Part shown: positions 15,183 to 24,188 of the stretch, piece by piece
Numbering within the stretch: the stretch's first letter is position 1
Layout: every line of letters begins with the position of its first letter
Origin: Pseudomonas sp. PB101
Lineage (GTDB): Bacteria > Pseudomonadota > Gammaproteobacteria > Pseudomonadales > Pseudomonadaceae
Assembly (NCBI RefSeq): GCF_009764265.1
Contig: NZ_RWIR01000032.1
Coordinates: 1-34,667, forward strand
Length of the DNA: 34,667 nt
Direction: 5' to 3'
Notes under the pieces: generated by a model
Told to the model about the DNA's origin: nothing
The model's database searches: none
What the model saw: the letters and a program-made list of their open reading frames with translations, nothing else
Translations under genes and position numbers: made by a program

Positions 15183-16706
15183 ATGGCGTTAACAGGATGT
15201 GAGACGCAACGCAGATCAAAACGTTGGTTAGGCCTAAGTGTGCTGATGCTGCCTGTACTGCTGGTAACAATTGACAATACAGTGCTTGGATTCGCGTTGC
15301 CCAAGATCGCCGAAGCGCTGCGTCCGAGCGCTAGCCAGCAGTTGTGGATGATCGATGCTTATTCGCTGGTCTTGGCGGGATTGCTGGTGTCGATGGGTAG
15401 TCTGGGAGATCGAATCGGTCATCGTAAGTTGTTGCTGGCCGGGTCTTTGGGATTTGCCATTATTTCGGTGCTGACGGCGTATTCCGATACCGGTGCGCAA
15501 CTGATTGCTGGGCGAGCTTGTATGGGGGTTTTCGGTGCAATGCTGATGCCCTCAACGCTGGCGTTGATACGTTCGGTGTTCGATGACCGAGAAGAACGCA
15601 GACTGGCAGTCGCGATCTGGGCAACGACTTTGACGGTCGGCTCGGCACTCGGTCCTTTGGTGGGCGGGGTGTTGCTGGAATTCTTCAGTTGGGGGTCGAT
15701 TTTCCTGTTGGCGGTGCCTGTGTTGGTACCACTGCTGGTATTGGGGCCACTGTTGTTGCCCGAATCCGAGCCAGATGCTTCAGGGCCGTTGGATCCGCTT
15801 AGCATCCTGCAATCGATGGTTGCCCTTGGTGCCATCGTTTATGGCATTAAACACAGCGCCAGTAATGGTATCGACTGGATGACACTGACAGCGTTCGCAG
15901 TAGGCGCAGTTGCGGGCTGGATGTTTGTGCGTCGACAGTTACGTCTGCCAGTGCCGCTGATGGACCTGACTTTGTTCCGCAGTGGCACCTTTAGCGGCTC
16001 TGTCGCGATCAACTTGATGAGCCTCGCGTTCCTCGTCGGCTTCGTATTTTTTACCACTCAGTTCCTGCAGATCGTTCTTCAGATGTCGCCCTTGAGCGCT
16101 AGTCTCGCGTTGATTCCTGGTCAGGTCATGGCGATTGTAGTGGGGATGGCGGTCGTGCCTGTCGCACAGCGATTACAGGTGCATGTGCTGATACCGATTT
16201 TGATGGCGTTTGCTGGAGCGGCGTTTTTGCTGGTCGCCAGCATGGGCAGTAGCCTGACCGTTCTAGTGGTGGCTTTTGCCTTGCTGAACATTGGCGTGGG
16301 CGCGATCGCGACGGTGTCCAATGATGTGATTTTGTCAGCCGCACCACCGGCAAAGGCGGGCGTCGCGTCTGCCATTAGCGAAACGGCCTATGAAGTGGGT
16401 GTGGTTTTGGGGACGACAGTGCTCGGCGGTGTCGTCACCGCCTACTATCGCGGTGCATTGCAGCTTCCGGGGTTCCTGAGCGAAGTGCAGATGATGCTGG
16501 CGAGTGAGACGCTGTCTGGCGCCTATCATGTGGCGGCAGACTTGTCGGGTGACCAGGCAAGGGAATTGATGGCGCAGGCGGGAAAGGCATTCGAAGGTGG
16601 AATCGGTTTGGTTTCGTGGGTGACGTTCGGCTTGGCACTCATGGCGATTTTGATTGCCTGGCGCACTCTGCGGACACCGAAAACGCAATCCGCGGAGGGG
16701 CACTGA
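15183..16706 (+). CDS. DHA2-family MFS drug exporter (SmvA/QacA-like, 14 helices)
   Basis: This 507-residue inner-membrane protein has about 14 hydrophobic segments. It shows the DHA2 family's motif D in the first helix (LLVTIDNTVLGFALP), motif A after the second helix (GSLGDRIGHRKLLL) and a motif C-like block (TLTVGSALGPLVGGVLLE). Such proton antiporters expel quaternary ammonium compounds, methyl viologen or other cationic drugs; the substrate here cannot be assigned. AAGGAA upstream supports the ATG. Third-codon positions look richer in A/T than in galU and gor on either side, a possible sign of transfer. The usual TetR regulator is not adjacent. Confidence 0.85.
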   Translation: MALTGCETQRRSKRWLGLSVLMLPVLLVTIDNTVLGFALPKIAEALRPSASQQLWMIDAYSLVLAGLLVSMGSLGDRIGHRKLLLAGSLGFAIISVLTAYSDTGAQLIAGRACMGVFGAMLMPSTLALIRSVFDDREERRLAVAIWATTLTVGSALGPLVGGVLLEFFSWGSIFLLAVPVLVPLLVLGPLLLPESEPDASGPLDPLSILQSMVALGAIVYGIKHSASNGIDWMTLTAFAVGAVAGWMFVRRQLRLPVPLMDLTLFRSGTFSGSVAINLMSLAFLVGFVFFTTQFLQIVLQMSPLSASLALIPGQVMAIVVGMAVVPVAQRLQVHVLIPILMAFAGAAFLLVASMGSSLTVLVVAFALLNIGVGAIATVSNDVILSAAPPAKAGVASAISETAYEVGVVLGTTVLGGVVTAYYRGALQLPGFLSEVQMMLASETLSGAYHVAADLSGDQARELMAQAGKAFEGGIGLVSWVTFGLALMAILIAWRTLRTPKTQSAEGH

Positions 16707-16813
16707 TCGAAAACGGACATTGGGCGGCACATCGCTAGCCCCGAGCATTTCAGCACAATGCTTGCTCAGCGGCCGTCCGCGGGTATGCTGTTGGCCTGCC
16801 GAGGAGATTGAAA

Positions 16814-18172
16814 ATGGCCTACGATTTTGACCTTTATGTGATTGGTGCCGGTTCCGGCGGTGTGCGGGCTGCGCGGTTTGCCGCCGGTTTCGGTGCGAAA
16901 GTGGCGGTGGCCGAGAGCCGCTACCTGGGCGGCACCTGTGTGAACGTCGGCTGCGTGCCGAAAAAATTGCTGGTCTACGGTGCGCATTTTGCCGAGGACT
17001 TCGAGCAGGCCTCCGGTTTTGGCTGGAGCCTGGATGAGGCGCAGTTCGACTGGGCGACGCTGATCGCCAACAAGGACCGCGAGATCAATCGCCTCAATGG
17101 CATTTATCGCAACCTTCTGGTCAACAGTGGCGTGACTTTGCATGAAGGCCACGCCAGCATCGTCGATCCACATACGATCGAGATCAATGGTGAGCGCCAT
17201 ACCGCCAAAAATATTCTCATCGCCACCGGCGGCTGGCCGCAGATTCCGGAAATCCCGGGGCACGAGCATGCCATCAGTTCCAACCAGGCGTTCTTCCTTA
17301 AAGAGCTGCCCAAGCGGGTATTGGTGGTGGGCGGTGGCTACATTGCCGTCGAATTTGCCGGGATCTTCCATGGCCTGGGCGCACAGACCACGCTGCTGTA
17401 TCGCGGCGAGCTATTCCTGCGTGGCTTTGACGGTTCGGTGCGCAAACACTTGCAGGAAGAGTTGACCAAGCGTGGCATGGACCTGCAGTTCAACGCGGAC
17501 ATCGAGCGCATCGACAAGCAGGCCGATGGCAGCCTCAAAGTCACGCTCAAGGATGGTCGCCAACTGGAAGCCGATTGCGTGTTTTATGCCACGGGGCGTC
17601 GTCCGATGCTGGACAACCTCGGGCTGGAAAACACCGGGGTCAAACTCGACAAGAAAGGTTTTGTCGAGGTCGATGAGCTGTATCAGACCGCCGAGCCGTC
17701 GATCCTCGCGCTGGGCGATGTGATCGGCCGCGTTCAACTGACCCCGGTTGCCCTGGCTGAAGGCATGGCGGTGGCACGACGCCTGTTCAAGCCGGAGCAG
17801 TATCGTCCGGTGGACTACAAGATGATCCCGACGGCGGTGTTCAGCCTGCCAAACATCGGCACCGTCGGTTTGACCGAGGAAGAGGCCCGCGAAGCCGGCC
17901 ACGAGGTGGAGATCTTCGAAAGCCGGTTCCGGCCGATGAAGCTGACCCTGACTGAATGCCAGGAGCGCACGCTGATGAAGCTGGTGGTGGACGCCAAAAC
18001 CGAGAAGGTCTTGGGTTGCCACATGGTCGGCCCGGACGCCGGTGAAATCGTCCAGGGCCTCGCGATTGCCTTGAAGGCCGGCGCCACCAAGCGGCACTTC
18101 GACGAAACCATCGGCGTGCACCCGACGGCCGCCGAAGAGTTTGTCACCATGCGTACGCCGGTCGCCGGTTAA
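16814..18172 (+). CDS. gor: Glutathione-disulfide reductase
   Basis: This 452-residue FAD enzyme reduces oxidised glutathione with NADPH. The FAD motif is [13 protein letters not shown] (about 9-21), the redox disulfide Cys42/Cys47 is in [13 protein letters not shown], and the NADPH motif is [13 protein letters not shown]. The second FAD motif is LALGDVIG and the C-terminal catalytic His lies in GVHPTAAEE. The start at 16814 has GAGGAG eight bases upstream. It converges on the KfrA-like gene, and the two coding regions overlap by four bases (TTAA holds both stop codons). Confidence 0.95.
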   Translation: MAYDFDLYVIGAGSGGVRAARFAAGFGAKVAVAESRYLGGTCVNVGCVPKKLLVYGAHFAEDFEQASGFGWSLDEAQFDWATLIANKDREINRLNGIYRNLLVNSGVTLHEGHASIVDPHTIEINGERHTAKNILIATGGWPQIPEIPGHEHAISSNQAFFLKELPKRVLVVGGGYIAVEFAGIFHGLGAQTTLLYRGELFLRGFDGSVRKHLQEELTKRGMDLQFNADIERIDKQADGSLKVTLKDGRQLEADCVFYATGRRPMLDNLGLENTGVKLDKKGFVEVDELYQTAEPSILALGDVIGRVQLTPVALAEGMAVARRLFKPEQYRPVDYKMIPTAVFSLPNIGTVGLTEEEAREAGHEVEIFESRFRPMKLTLTECQERTLMKLVVDAKTEKVLGCHMVGPDAGEIVQGLAIALKAGATKRHFDETIGVHPTAAEEFVTMRTPVAG

Positions 18173-19179
18173 TCGTCCTTCGCTGCGTCTGCCGCTGCCG
18201 TCATGGTCGCGGCCAGACGCACGCGGTCTTCCAGATCCGTGCGGGTCTTGGCCAATTCAATTTCCAGTGACTTGTTGAGCTGCGACTGCTCATCGACGTT
18301 CTGTTTGAGTGCCTGGCTTTCCAGCAGGGCGACGCGCAGGCGTTCCTGGAGGAGGGTGCGTTCGCTGTCGACGCGGGTGGCCTGTTCCAGCAACTGATCC
18401 TGGCGGCTATTGCTTTGCTTGAGCTGCTCTTGCAGCAGGCTCAGCTCACGCAGCGTGCCGCGGTTTTCGGTCAGCAAGCGTTCGTTGTCGCGGTGCAGCT
18501 GGGTGACTTCATCCTGGCGGACCAGCGCGCTTTGTTGTGCCTGGCGCAGTTCCATCTGCAGTTGTTGCACCTGGCCTTCATGGCGACTGATTTCCTGTTC
18601 GCGCTGTTCCTTGACCGCATTGCGGTAGTGCTCCAGCGCATCGCGAGTGTGCAGGTGTTTTTCTTCAAGGGAGCGGATCTGCTCGTCCTTGTCTTTCAAG
18701 CGCAATTCGAAATCCGCCAGCGCCTGGTTCAACCCGGCGTTGCGGGTTTGCTCCGTTTGCAGCATGGCGTGGGTTTCTTGCAGGGCCTCGGACTCCTGAG
18801 TCAGCGCCAGGCTCTGGAATTCGTATTGCTCGTGCAGTTCGCTGTTGGCCTCTTGGGCTTCATCGAGCTGGTTTTCCAGGGTTTTGCGCTGTTCCTCGTA
18901 CTGCGTGCGCGCCTGTTCGATAGGTTCCTGCGCTTGCTCCTTGAGTCTTTGCGCGAGCCGCGCCACCAGCGCCATCAGTTCGTCGTCGATCGGCTCCGTC
19001 GGTGCCTCGACCGGTTCGACCTTGTCATCCAGCTCTTTGAGATAGCGATGAATCGTGGTTTTCGAACCGGTATTGCCCATCTCGATCCGTACGGCATCGA
19101 TGCTGGGGTTTTCGCCGCGAGCGAGGATCGCCAATCGGGCGGCTTGCACCACCGCTTTATTTACACCGCCGCGTGCCAT
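18169..19179 (-). CDS. KfrA-like DNA-binding coiled-coil protein (TnpT-like)
   Basis: This 336-residue protein has an N-terminal KfrA-type DNA-binding domain (about 1-110; helix-turn-helix around [23 protein letters not shown]). A very long coiled coil (about 95-320), rich in Gln, Glu and Leu heptads, follows. KfrA proteins bind their own promoters and form fibrous oligomers on plasmids; TnpT of Tn4651-type transposons is a comparable coiled-coil DNA binder that aids the recombinase TnpS. The start at 19179 has GGAG upstream; an earlier ATG (19236) would read through promoter palindromes. It is divergent from a tyrosine recombinase gene across 178 bp with several inverted repeats. TnpT-like function is inferred from context. 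Confidence 0.75.
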   Translation of the reverse strand: MARGGVNKAVVQAARLAILARGENPSIDAVRIEMGNTGSKTTIHRYLKELDDKVEPVEAPTEPIDDELMALVARLAQRLKEQAQEPIEQARTQYEEQRKTLENQLDEAQEANSELHEQYEFQSLALTQESEALQETHAMLQTEQTRNAGLNQALADFELRLKDKDEQIRSLEEKHLHTRDALEHYRNAVKEQREQEISRHEGQVQQLQMELRQAQQSALVRQDEVTQLHRDNERLLTENRGTLRELSLLQEQLKQSNSRQDQLLEQATRVDSERTLLQERLRVALLESQALKQNVDEQSQLNKSLEIELAKTRTDLEDRVRLAATMTAAADAAKDD

Positions 19180-19202
19180 GAGATCTCCCGGGTTCTGTTG
19201 AT

Positions 19203-19216
19203 GTGGTACGTACCAC
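19203..19216. promoter_or_regulatory. Perfect palindrome GTGGTACGTACCAC, likely operator of the KfrA-like gene
   Basis: A perfect 14-bp palindrome 24-37 bp before the KfrA-like start codon. A related half site (TGTACCA, 19229-19235) overlaps a good minus-strand -10 (TACAAT) with TTTAAC 16 bp further upstream. The placement fits autoregulation, as known for KfrA. Confidence 0.5.
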
Positions 19217-19260
19217 GTAAATACACATTGTACCATTCAATCGAAAAAGTTAAATGTTGA

Positions 19261-19305
19261 GTGTGTCTGACACGGGATATACTGGTATTACCCCGTGTGA
19301 TACAC
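19261..19305. other. Candidate recombination core site (rst-like) between the divergent pair
   Basis: Left arm GTGTGTCTGACACGGGATATAC and the inverse of the right arm, GTGTATCACACGGGGTAATAC, agree except for small gaps, around a centre at 19283-19284. The inner 11-12-bp arms (GACACGGGATA at 19269-19279 and TACCCCGTGTGA at 19289-19300) flank a nine-base middle. This is the size and form of a tyrosine-recombinase core. Transposon Tn4651 carries its resolution site rst between divergent tnpS and tnpT. The assignment is by analogy. Confidence 0.45.
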
Positions 19306-19309
19306 CGAA

Positions 19310-19337
19310 TACCGCTTTTTGACCCGTCAAAGCGGTA
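19310..19337 (+). other. Inverted repeat just before the recombinase start
   Basis: TACCGCTTT (19310-19318) and AAAGCGGTA (19329-19337) are perfect nine-base arms around a ten-base loop. In RNA this hairpin would lie about 20 bases before the recombinase ATG; in DNA it could be an accessory binding site of the recombination system. Confidence 0.4.
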
Positions 19338-19357
19338 TGAATTCAAGAGCTGACCCC

Positions 19358-20296
19358 ATGACCGAGCTGGATCGTTACCTGCAAGCTGCGACGCGCGACA
19401 ACACCCGTCGCAGCTATCGCGCGGCCATCGAACACTTTGAGGTGACATGGGGCGGTTTTCTGCCGGCCACCAGCGACAGCGTGGCGCGCTATCTGGTGGC
19501 CCATGCCGGGGTGTTGTCGATCAACACGCTGAAACTGCGTTTGTCGGCATTGGCGCAGTGGCACAACAGCCAGGGTTTTGCCGATCCGACCAAGGCGCCG
19601 GTGGTGCGCAAGGTGTTCAAGGGCATTCGCGCGCTGCATCCGGCCCGGGAGAAACAGGCGGAACCCTTGCAGCTGCAACATCTGGAGCAGGTAGTCAGTT
19701 GTCTGGAGCTGGAGGTGCAAACCGCCAGGGCCGAAGGCGACCGGCCGGGTTTGCTGCGGGCCAGGCGCGACATGGCGTTGATCCTGCTGGGCTTCTGGCG
19801 TGGCTTTCGCAGTGATGAGCTGTGCCGGCTGCAGGTTGAGCATGTGCAGGCCAGCGCCGGTTCCGGCATCAGTCTCTATTTGCCACGCAGCAAAAGTGAT
19901 CGCGACAACCTCGGCAAGACGTATCAAACCCCGGCGTTGCAACGCTTGTGTCCGGTGCAGGCTTACATCGACTGGATTTCCGAGGCGGCACTGGTGCGCG
20001 GACCGGTGTTCCGTGCCGTCGACCGCTGGGGGCATCTGGGCGAGGAGGGGTTGCACGCCAATAGCGTGATTCCTTTATTGCGTCAGGCCTTGGAGCGCGC
20101 CGGTATAGCCGCCGAGCTCTATACCAGTCATTCCTTGCGTCGTGGGTTTGCGAGCTGGGCGCATCAGAGTGGCTGGGATTTGAAGTCGCTGATGAGCTAT
20201 GTGGGCTGGAAGGACATGAAGTCGGCCATGCGTTACATCGAGGCCAGTCCGTTCCTCGGCATGGCGCGCATCACGCAAAGGCCGGTGGAATCCTAG
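19358..20296 (+). CDS. Tyrosine-type site-specific recombinase (TnpS-like)
   Basis: This 312-residue recombinase has an N-terminal SAM-like DNA-binding domain (about 1-95) and a C-terminal catalytic domain. The residues expected for catalysis are present: Arg151 (RGFRSDEL), Lys179 (RSKSD), His258 and Arg261 (TSHSLRRG), Trp284 in the His/Trp position (VGWKD) and the nucleophile Tyr293 (MRYIEAS). It should cut and rejoin DNA through a 3'-phosphotyrosine. The start at 19358 is chosen to match the conserved-looking MTELDRYLQAATRDN; in-frame upstream starts at 19319 and 19337 are possible. It is divergent from the KfrA-like gene and precedes ahpC. It is distinct from XerC/XerD in sequence, and no phage or island genes adjoin it. 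Confidence 0.85.
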   Translation: MTELDRYLQAATRDNTRRSYRAAIEHFEVTWGGFLPATSDSVARYLVAHAGVLSINTLKLRLSALAQWHNSQGFADPTKAPVVRKVFKGIRALHPAREKQAEPLQLQHLEQVVSCLELEVQTARAEGDRPGLLRARRDMALILLGFWRGFRSDELCRLQVEHVQASAGSGISLYLPRSKSDRDNLGKTYQTPALQRLCPVQAYIDWISEAALVRGPVFRAVDRWGHLGEEGLHANSVIPLLRQALERAGIAAELYTSHSLRRGFASWAHQSGWDLKSLMSYVGWKDMKSAMRYIEASPFLGMARITQRPVES

Positions 20297-20309
20297 ATAC
20301 CGTTTTCTT

Positions 20310-20332
20310 CTATTAATACAGCTGGCTAATAG
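20310..20332. promoter_or_regulatory. Inverted repeat upstream of ahpC
   Basis: CTATTA, 11 bases, TAATAG, about 100 bp before ahpC. OxyR commonly controls ahpC, and its sites contain CTAT/ATAG quartets, but the spacing here does not fit the standard four-quartet pattern. The role is uncertain. Confidence 0.25.
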
Positions 20333-20434
20333 CGAAAGCCAATCAGCAGCATCAGGTTTGCCAATGAGCCTTCCGTTCGTCGAGTCGGTAAAGTTCTCTC
20401 CATCAACTTCTTAACCCCTGACGGAGAGTCAACG

Positions 20435-20998
20435 ATGCCTATCATCAACAGCCAAGTTAAACCGTTCAAAGCTGACGCATTCAAAAATGGCGACTTCGTA
20501 AAAGTCTCGGACGCTGACCTGAAGGGCAAGTGGTCTGTCGTGTTCTTCTACCCGGCCGACTTCACCTTCGTCTGCCCGACCGAGCTGGAAGACCTGGCCG
20601 ACAACTACGACGCATTCCAGAAGCTGGGCGTCGAGATATACAGCGTTTCCACCGATACCCACTTTGCCCACGCTGCCTGGCACAACACCTCGCCAGCCAT
20701 CGGCAAGATCCAGTACACCATGATCGGCGACCCGACCCACGCCATCTCCCGCAACTTCGACGTGCTGATCGAAGAAGCTGGCCTGGCTGACCGTGGCACC
20801 TTCGTGATCAACCCTGAAGGCCAGATCAAGATCGTTGAACTCAACGACGGCGGTGTAGGCCGTGACGCTTCCGAGCTGCTGCGCAAGATCAAGGCCGCTC
20901 AGTACGTCGCTGCTCACCCGGGTCAGGTCTGCCCAGCCAAGTGGAAGGAAGGCGAGGCCACTCTGGCTCCGTCCCTGGACCTGGTCGGCAAGATCTAA
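20435..20998 (+). CDS. ahpC: Alkyl hydroperoxide reductase AhpC, 2-Cys peroxiredoxin
   Basis: This 187-residue peroxiredoxin reduces hydrogen peroxide and organic peroxides. The peroxidatic Cys47 sits in FTFVCPTE and the resolving Cys166 in GQVCPAKW. The GGVGR and C-terminal helix of typical 2-Cys enzymes are present. It forms decamers and is recharged by AhpF, encoded just downstream. GGAGAG upstream supports the start. Codon bias is strong, as in highly expressed genes. A terminator separates it from ahpF. Confidence 0.97.
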   Translation: MPIINSQVKPFKADAFKNGDFVKVSDADLKGKWSVVFFYPADFTFVCPTELEDLADNYDAFQKLGVEIYSVSTDTHFAHAAWHNTSPAIGKIQYTMIGDPTHAISRNFDVLIEEAGLADRGTFVINPEGQIKIVELNDGGVGRDASELLRKIKAAQYVAAHPGQVCPAKWKEGEATLAPSLDLVGKI

Positions 20999-21060
20999 GT
21001 CTGTGACGCGCTTCATCGGGGCGCACTTGCGCACCTTCTAAGCAAGCTGCATCGCCCAAT

Positions 21061-21097
21061 AAAAACGCCCGGGCGAGATTCGCTCGGGCGTTTTTTT
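21061..21097 (+). terminator. Rho-independent terminator between ahpC and ahpF
   Basis: AAAAACGCCCGGGCG, loop, CGCTCGGGCGTTTTT with one G-T pair and a T run. It ends about 28 bases before the ahpF start, so ahpF must be made by read-through or from its own promoter. Confidence 0.9.
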
Positions 21098-21125
21098 GTC
21101 TCAAGAATTCAAGGAAATCGCCCGT

Positions 21126-22688
21126 ATGTTGGACACCAATCTTAAAGCCCAGTTGAAATCGTACCTGGAACGGGTCACCCAGCCGATCGAGATCGTTGCC
21201 TCCCTCGACGACGGTGCGAAATCCCAGGAAATGCTCGAACTGCTGAAAGACGTTGCCAGTCTTTCCGCCCAGATTACTTTGCTCGACAACGGCGATGATG
21301 CACGCAAGCCGTCGTTCTCGATCAATCGCCCGGGAGCCGATATCAGCCTGCGCTTCGCCGGCATCCCGATGGGGCACGAATTCACTTCATTGGTGCTGGC
21401 CCTGCTGCAAGTCGGCGGCCACCCTTCGAAAGCCAGTGCGGAAGTGATCGAGCAGATCCGCTCGCTCAAAGGCGAGTTCAGCTTCGAGACTTACTTCTCG
21501 TTGTCGTGCCAGAACTGCCCGGACGTGGTCCAGGCGCTGAACCTGATGGCGGTGCTGAACCCGAATGTCCGTCATGTCGCCATCGACGGCGCGCTGTTCC
21601 AGGCCGAAGTCGACGAGCGTCAGGTCATGGCCGTGCCAAGCATCTACCTCAACGGCGTGAACTTCGGCCAGGGCCGCATGGGCCTGGAAGAAATCCTCGC
21701 CAGGATCGACACCAGCGGCATCGAGCGCCAGGCCGAGAAGATCAGCGCCAAGGAAGCCTTTGACGTGCTGGTGGTCGGCGGTGGCCCGGCGGGTGCAGCG
21801 GCGGCTATCTACGCGGCCCGCAAAGGCATTCGCACCGGCGTGGCGGCCGAGCGTTTTGGTGGGCAGGTACTGGACACCATGGCGATCGAGAACTTCATTT
21901 CGGTGCAGGAAACCGAAGGGCCGAAACTGGCCGTGGCCCTGGAAGAGCACGTCAAGCAGTACGACGTGGACATCATGAACCTGCAACGCGCAGACAAGTT
22001 GATCACTGGCAAAGCAGGTGAGTTGCACGAAGTCCACTTCGCCAGCGGCGCGAAGCTCAAGGCTAAAACCGTGATCCTCGCAACCGGCGCACGCTGGCGT
22101 GAAATGAACGTGCCGGGTGAGCAGCAATACCGCAACAAAGGCGTTGCGTACTGCCCGCACTGCGATGGACCGCTGTTCAAGGGCAAACGTGTGGCGGTGA
22201 TTGGTGGCGGCAACTCCGGTGTCGAAGCGGCCATCGACCTGGCCGGTATCGTGTCCCATGTCACGCTGCTGGAGTTCGATGTGCAGTTGCGTGCCGATGC
22301 GGTATTGCAGCGCAAGTTGCACAGTCTGCCGAACGTCACCGTGATCACCAGTGCGCAAACCACTGAAGTCACCGGCGATGGGCAGAAGGTCAACGGCCTG
22401 CGCTACAAGGATCGTCAGACTGACGAGTTGCGCAGCGTGGAACTGGAAGGGATCTTTGTGCAGATCGGTCTGTTGCCCAACACCGATTGGCTCAAAGGCA
22501 CCATCGAGCTGTCACCCCGTGGCGAGATCATCGTCGACGCTCGCGGCGAAACGTCGGTACCGGGCGTATTCGCCGCCGGCGACGTGACCACCGTGCCGTA
22601 CAAGCAGATCGTGATCGCGGTGGGCGAGGGCGCCAAGGCTTCTCTCAGCGCGTTCGATCACTTGATCCGCACGTCCGCCCCGGCATAA
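21126..22688 (+). CDS. ahpF: Alkyl hydroperoxide reductase subunit F
   Basis: This 520-residue flavoprotein passes electrons from NADH to AhpC. The N-terminal thioredoxin-like double domain carries Cys128/Cys131 (SCQNCPDVV). The FAD motif is [12 protein letters not shown] (about 217), the second redox pair is Cys343/Cys346 (YCPHCDGP), and the pyridine-nucleotide motif is [11 protein letters not shown]. The start at 21126 has AAGGAAA about nine bases upstream. Length is typical. It is followed by a strong terminator. Confidence 0.97.
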   Translation: MLDTNLKAQLKSYLERVTQPIEIVASLDDGAKSQEMLELLKDVASLSAQITLLDNGDDARKPSFSINRPGADISLRFAGIPMGHEFTSLVLALLQVGGHPSKASAEVIEQIRSLKGEFSFETYFSLSCQNCPDVVQALNLMAVLNPNVRHVAIDGALFQAEVDERQVMAVPSIYLNGVNFGQGRMGLEEILARIDTSGIERQAEKISAKEAFDVLVVGGGPAGAAAAIYAARKGIRTGVAAERFGGQVLDTMAIENFISVQETEGPKLAVALEEHVKQYDVDIMNLQRADKLITGKAGELHEVHFASGAKLKAKTVILATGARWREMNVPGEQQYRNKGVAYCPHCDGPLFKGKRVAVIGGGNSGVEAAIDLAGIVSHVTLLEFDVQLRADAVLQRKLHSLPNVTVITSAQTTEVTGDGQKVNGLRYKDRQTDELRSVELEGIFVQIGLLPNTDWLKGTIELSPRGEIIVDARGETSVPGVFAAGDVTTVPYKQIVIAVGEGAKASLSAFDHLIRTSAPA

Positions 22689-22703
22689 ACCCCGGCGCTG
22701 AAA

Positions 22704-22740
22704 ACACAAAACCCCATGATTGATCATGGGGTTTTTTTGT
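22704..22740 (+). terminator. Rho-independent terminator of ahpF
   Basis: AAAACCCCATGA, loop TTGA, TCATGGGGTTTT with seven T bases. The stem is perfect and can be extended by outer ACACA/TGTGT pairs. Confidence 0.9.
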
Positions 22741-22761
22741 GTCTGCCGTACAGATGCGCCT

Positions 22762-22862
22762 TTGTAGGAGCGAGCTTGCTCGCGATAAACCCGAGAACAC
22801 CGCGGGGCACCTGCCAACCCGCGTTAACGTTGACGACCATCGCGAGCACGCTCGCTCCTACA
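22762..22862. repeat. REPIN copy E (GAGC-type arms)
   Basis: TGTAGGAGCGAGCTTGCTCGCG and the inverted CGAGCACGCTCGCTCCTACA enclose a spacer of about 58 bp that still carries CGTTGACGACCATCGC, the motif of the CCGG-type copies. It lies between convergent ahpF and gloA. Confidence 0.85.
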
Positions 22863-22880
22863 GTGGGCCTGCAGCGGATT

Positions 22881-23402
22881 TTAGAGTGGAGCGGGCTGAA
22901 TGATCTCGACCCAGTAGGCATCCGGATCCTTGATGAACGCCAGGCTCTTCATGCGGCCATCGCTCAGGCGTTTCTGGAAATCGCAGCCCAGTGCTTCAAA
23001 GCGCTCGCAGGCGGCGACGATGTCCGGCACCGAAATGCAGATGTGGCCGAAACCGCGCGGGTCGGTGTTGCCATTGTGGTAGGCGAAATCCGCGTCGTTC
23101 TCGGTGCCATGGTTATGGGTCAGTTCAAGAATGCCGGGGATCGACTTCATCCACTCGGTGCGCGCAGCGGCATCGGCCGGGATCTGGTGCTTGTCGACCA
23201 GCGCCAGGAAATACAGGCTGAACTCGGCTTCCGGGAAGTCGCGTTTTTCCACCAGGGTGAAACCCAGGATGCGCGTGTAGAAGTCCAGGGACTTGGTGAT
23301 GTCCTTGACCCGCAGCATGGTGTGGTTGAAGACAAACTTCTGCGTAGCGGCGTCCGGTTGGGCGGTGACGCCGGGGAAGGTGTTCAATTCGTGCAGGCTC
23401 AT
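22881..23402 (-). CDS. gloA: Lactoylglutathione lyase (glyoxalase I)
   Basis: This 173-residue enzyme converts the methylglyoxal-glutathione hemithioacetal to S-lactoylglutathione. Expected metal ligands are His27 (NHTMLRV), Glu93 (ILELTHNHG), His120 (GHICISVPD) and Glu166 (WVEIIQP). The two vicinal-oxygen-chelate halves are clear. It is of the longer, eukaryote-like class of glyoxalase I rather than the 130-residue E. coli type. It converges on ahpF and is divergent from the DUF4946 gene. GGAGG upstream supports the ATG. Confidence 0.93.
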   Translation of the reverse strand: MSLHELNTFPGVTAQPDAATQKFVFNHTMLRVKDITKSLDFYTRILGFTLVEKRDFPEAEFSLYFLALVDKHQIPADAAARTEWMKSIPGILELTHNHGTENDADFAYHNGNTDPRGFGHICISVPDIVAACERFEALGCDFQKRLSDGRMKSLAFIKDPDAYWVEIIQPAPL

Positions 23403-23546
23403 GGGCCCTCCGGGAAATATGTGGGCTAACGAATGGCGACAATGATACGCAAGGGTTCGGACATCACCAAACCCAAACAGTCGGCTATTGCCTGACAGCC
23501 GGCCTGGGCCCAGACTTTACGGCCTGATCCGTGAGTGCCCATTGCA

Positions 23547-24065
23547 ATGATTCGACTCGATAGATTGCTGTTTATTCTGGCCAGTGTGTTTTCGCTGGCC
23601 GGCGCTGCTTGTGCCGATGCACCGGTGGTGACCTGGCCGCAAGGCTGGCAGGTCGAAGCCGTACCCGAGTCAGCGCCGGGGGTCAGTCGCCAGCGGGCGG
23701 TGAAAATTGATCAGGGCGGAACGCCGCTCATGGTGATGGAACTGACCATGAGCCCGGTTCAAGGCGATCATCAGGTAAACCTCGAAGGCGTATTGCTGGA
23801 AATGCGCAAGTCGGTGCAAAAGGACTTCTTTCAGGGAGGCTATCAAAGTGTCTGCACGCGAATTCATGCGACTACCCTGAGTCGATTGGCTGCGCTGGAA
23901 ACTACCTGCACCATCACGCAAAATGGCAGGCATGTGCTTTCTCAAACATTGGTCGCCGCGGTGGATGCCGATAAGGCCTATGTACTTTCCTACGCGGGGC
24001 AGGCCGAGGCTTATAAGGCGAGCCAGGATGAAATAGACGCGGCCCGTAACAGCTTGAAACTTTAG
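23547..24065 (+). CDS. Secreted DUF4946 protein
   Basis: This 172-residue protein begins with a signal peptide (MIRLDRLLFILASVFSLAGA, cleavage near CADA). The mature part (VTWPQGWQVE..., VNLEGVLLEMRKSVQKDFF, YVLSYAGQAEAYKAS) matches my memory of the Pseudomonas DUF4946 family, of unknown function. An in-frame GTG at 23535 is an alternative start. A shared bidirectional terminator follows, facing mvaU. Confidence 0.75.
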   Translation: MIRLDRLLFILASVFSLAGAACADAPVVTWPQGWQVEAVPESAPGVSRQRAVKIDQGGTPLMVMELTMSPVQGDHQVNLEGVLLEMRKSVQKDFFQGGYQSVCTRIHATTLSRLAALETTCTITQNGRHVLSQTLVAAVDADKAYVLSYAGQAEAYKASQDEIDAARNSLKL

Positions 24066-24146
24066 TTGGCGACAGTGCTTTTTGATGCATGAAGAAAATT
24101 TTAGATATCCAAATGGATTAAGCACAAAGTAATTGGATAACCCATG

Positions 24147-24175
24147 AAAAAGCCCTGCATAAGCAGGGCTTTTTT
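24147..24175. terminator. Bidirectional terminator between DUF4946 gene and mvaU
   Basis: AAAAAGCCCTGC, loop ATAA, GCAGGGCTTTTTT. The A run on the left and T run on the right let it serve both converging genes. Confidence 0.88.
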
Positions 24176-24188
24176 GTTGCCGCGAGAG

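Noticed and set aside
20297..20434. OxyR site before ahpC
   Set aside because: CTAT/ATAG quartets exist but are 15 bp apart, not at the regular seven-base spacing; only the inverted repeat is reported.
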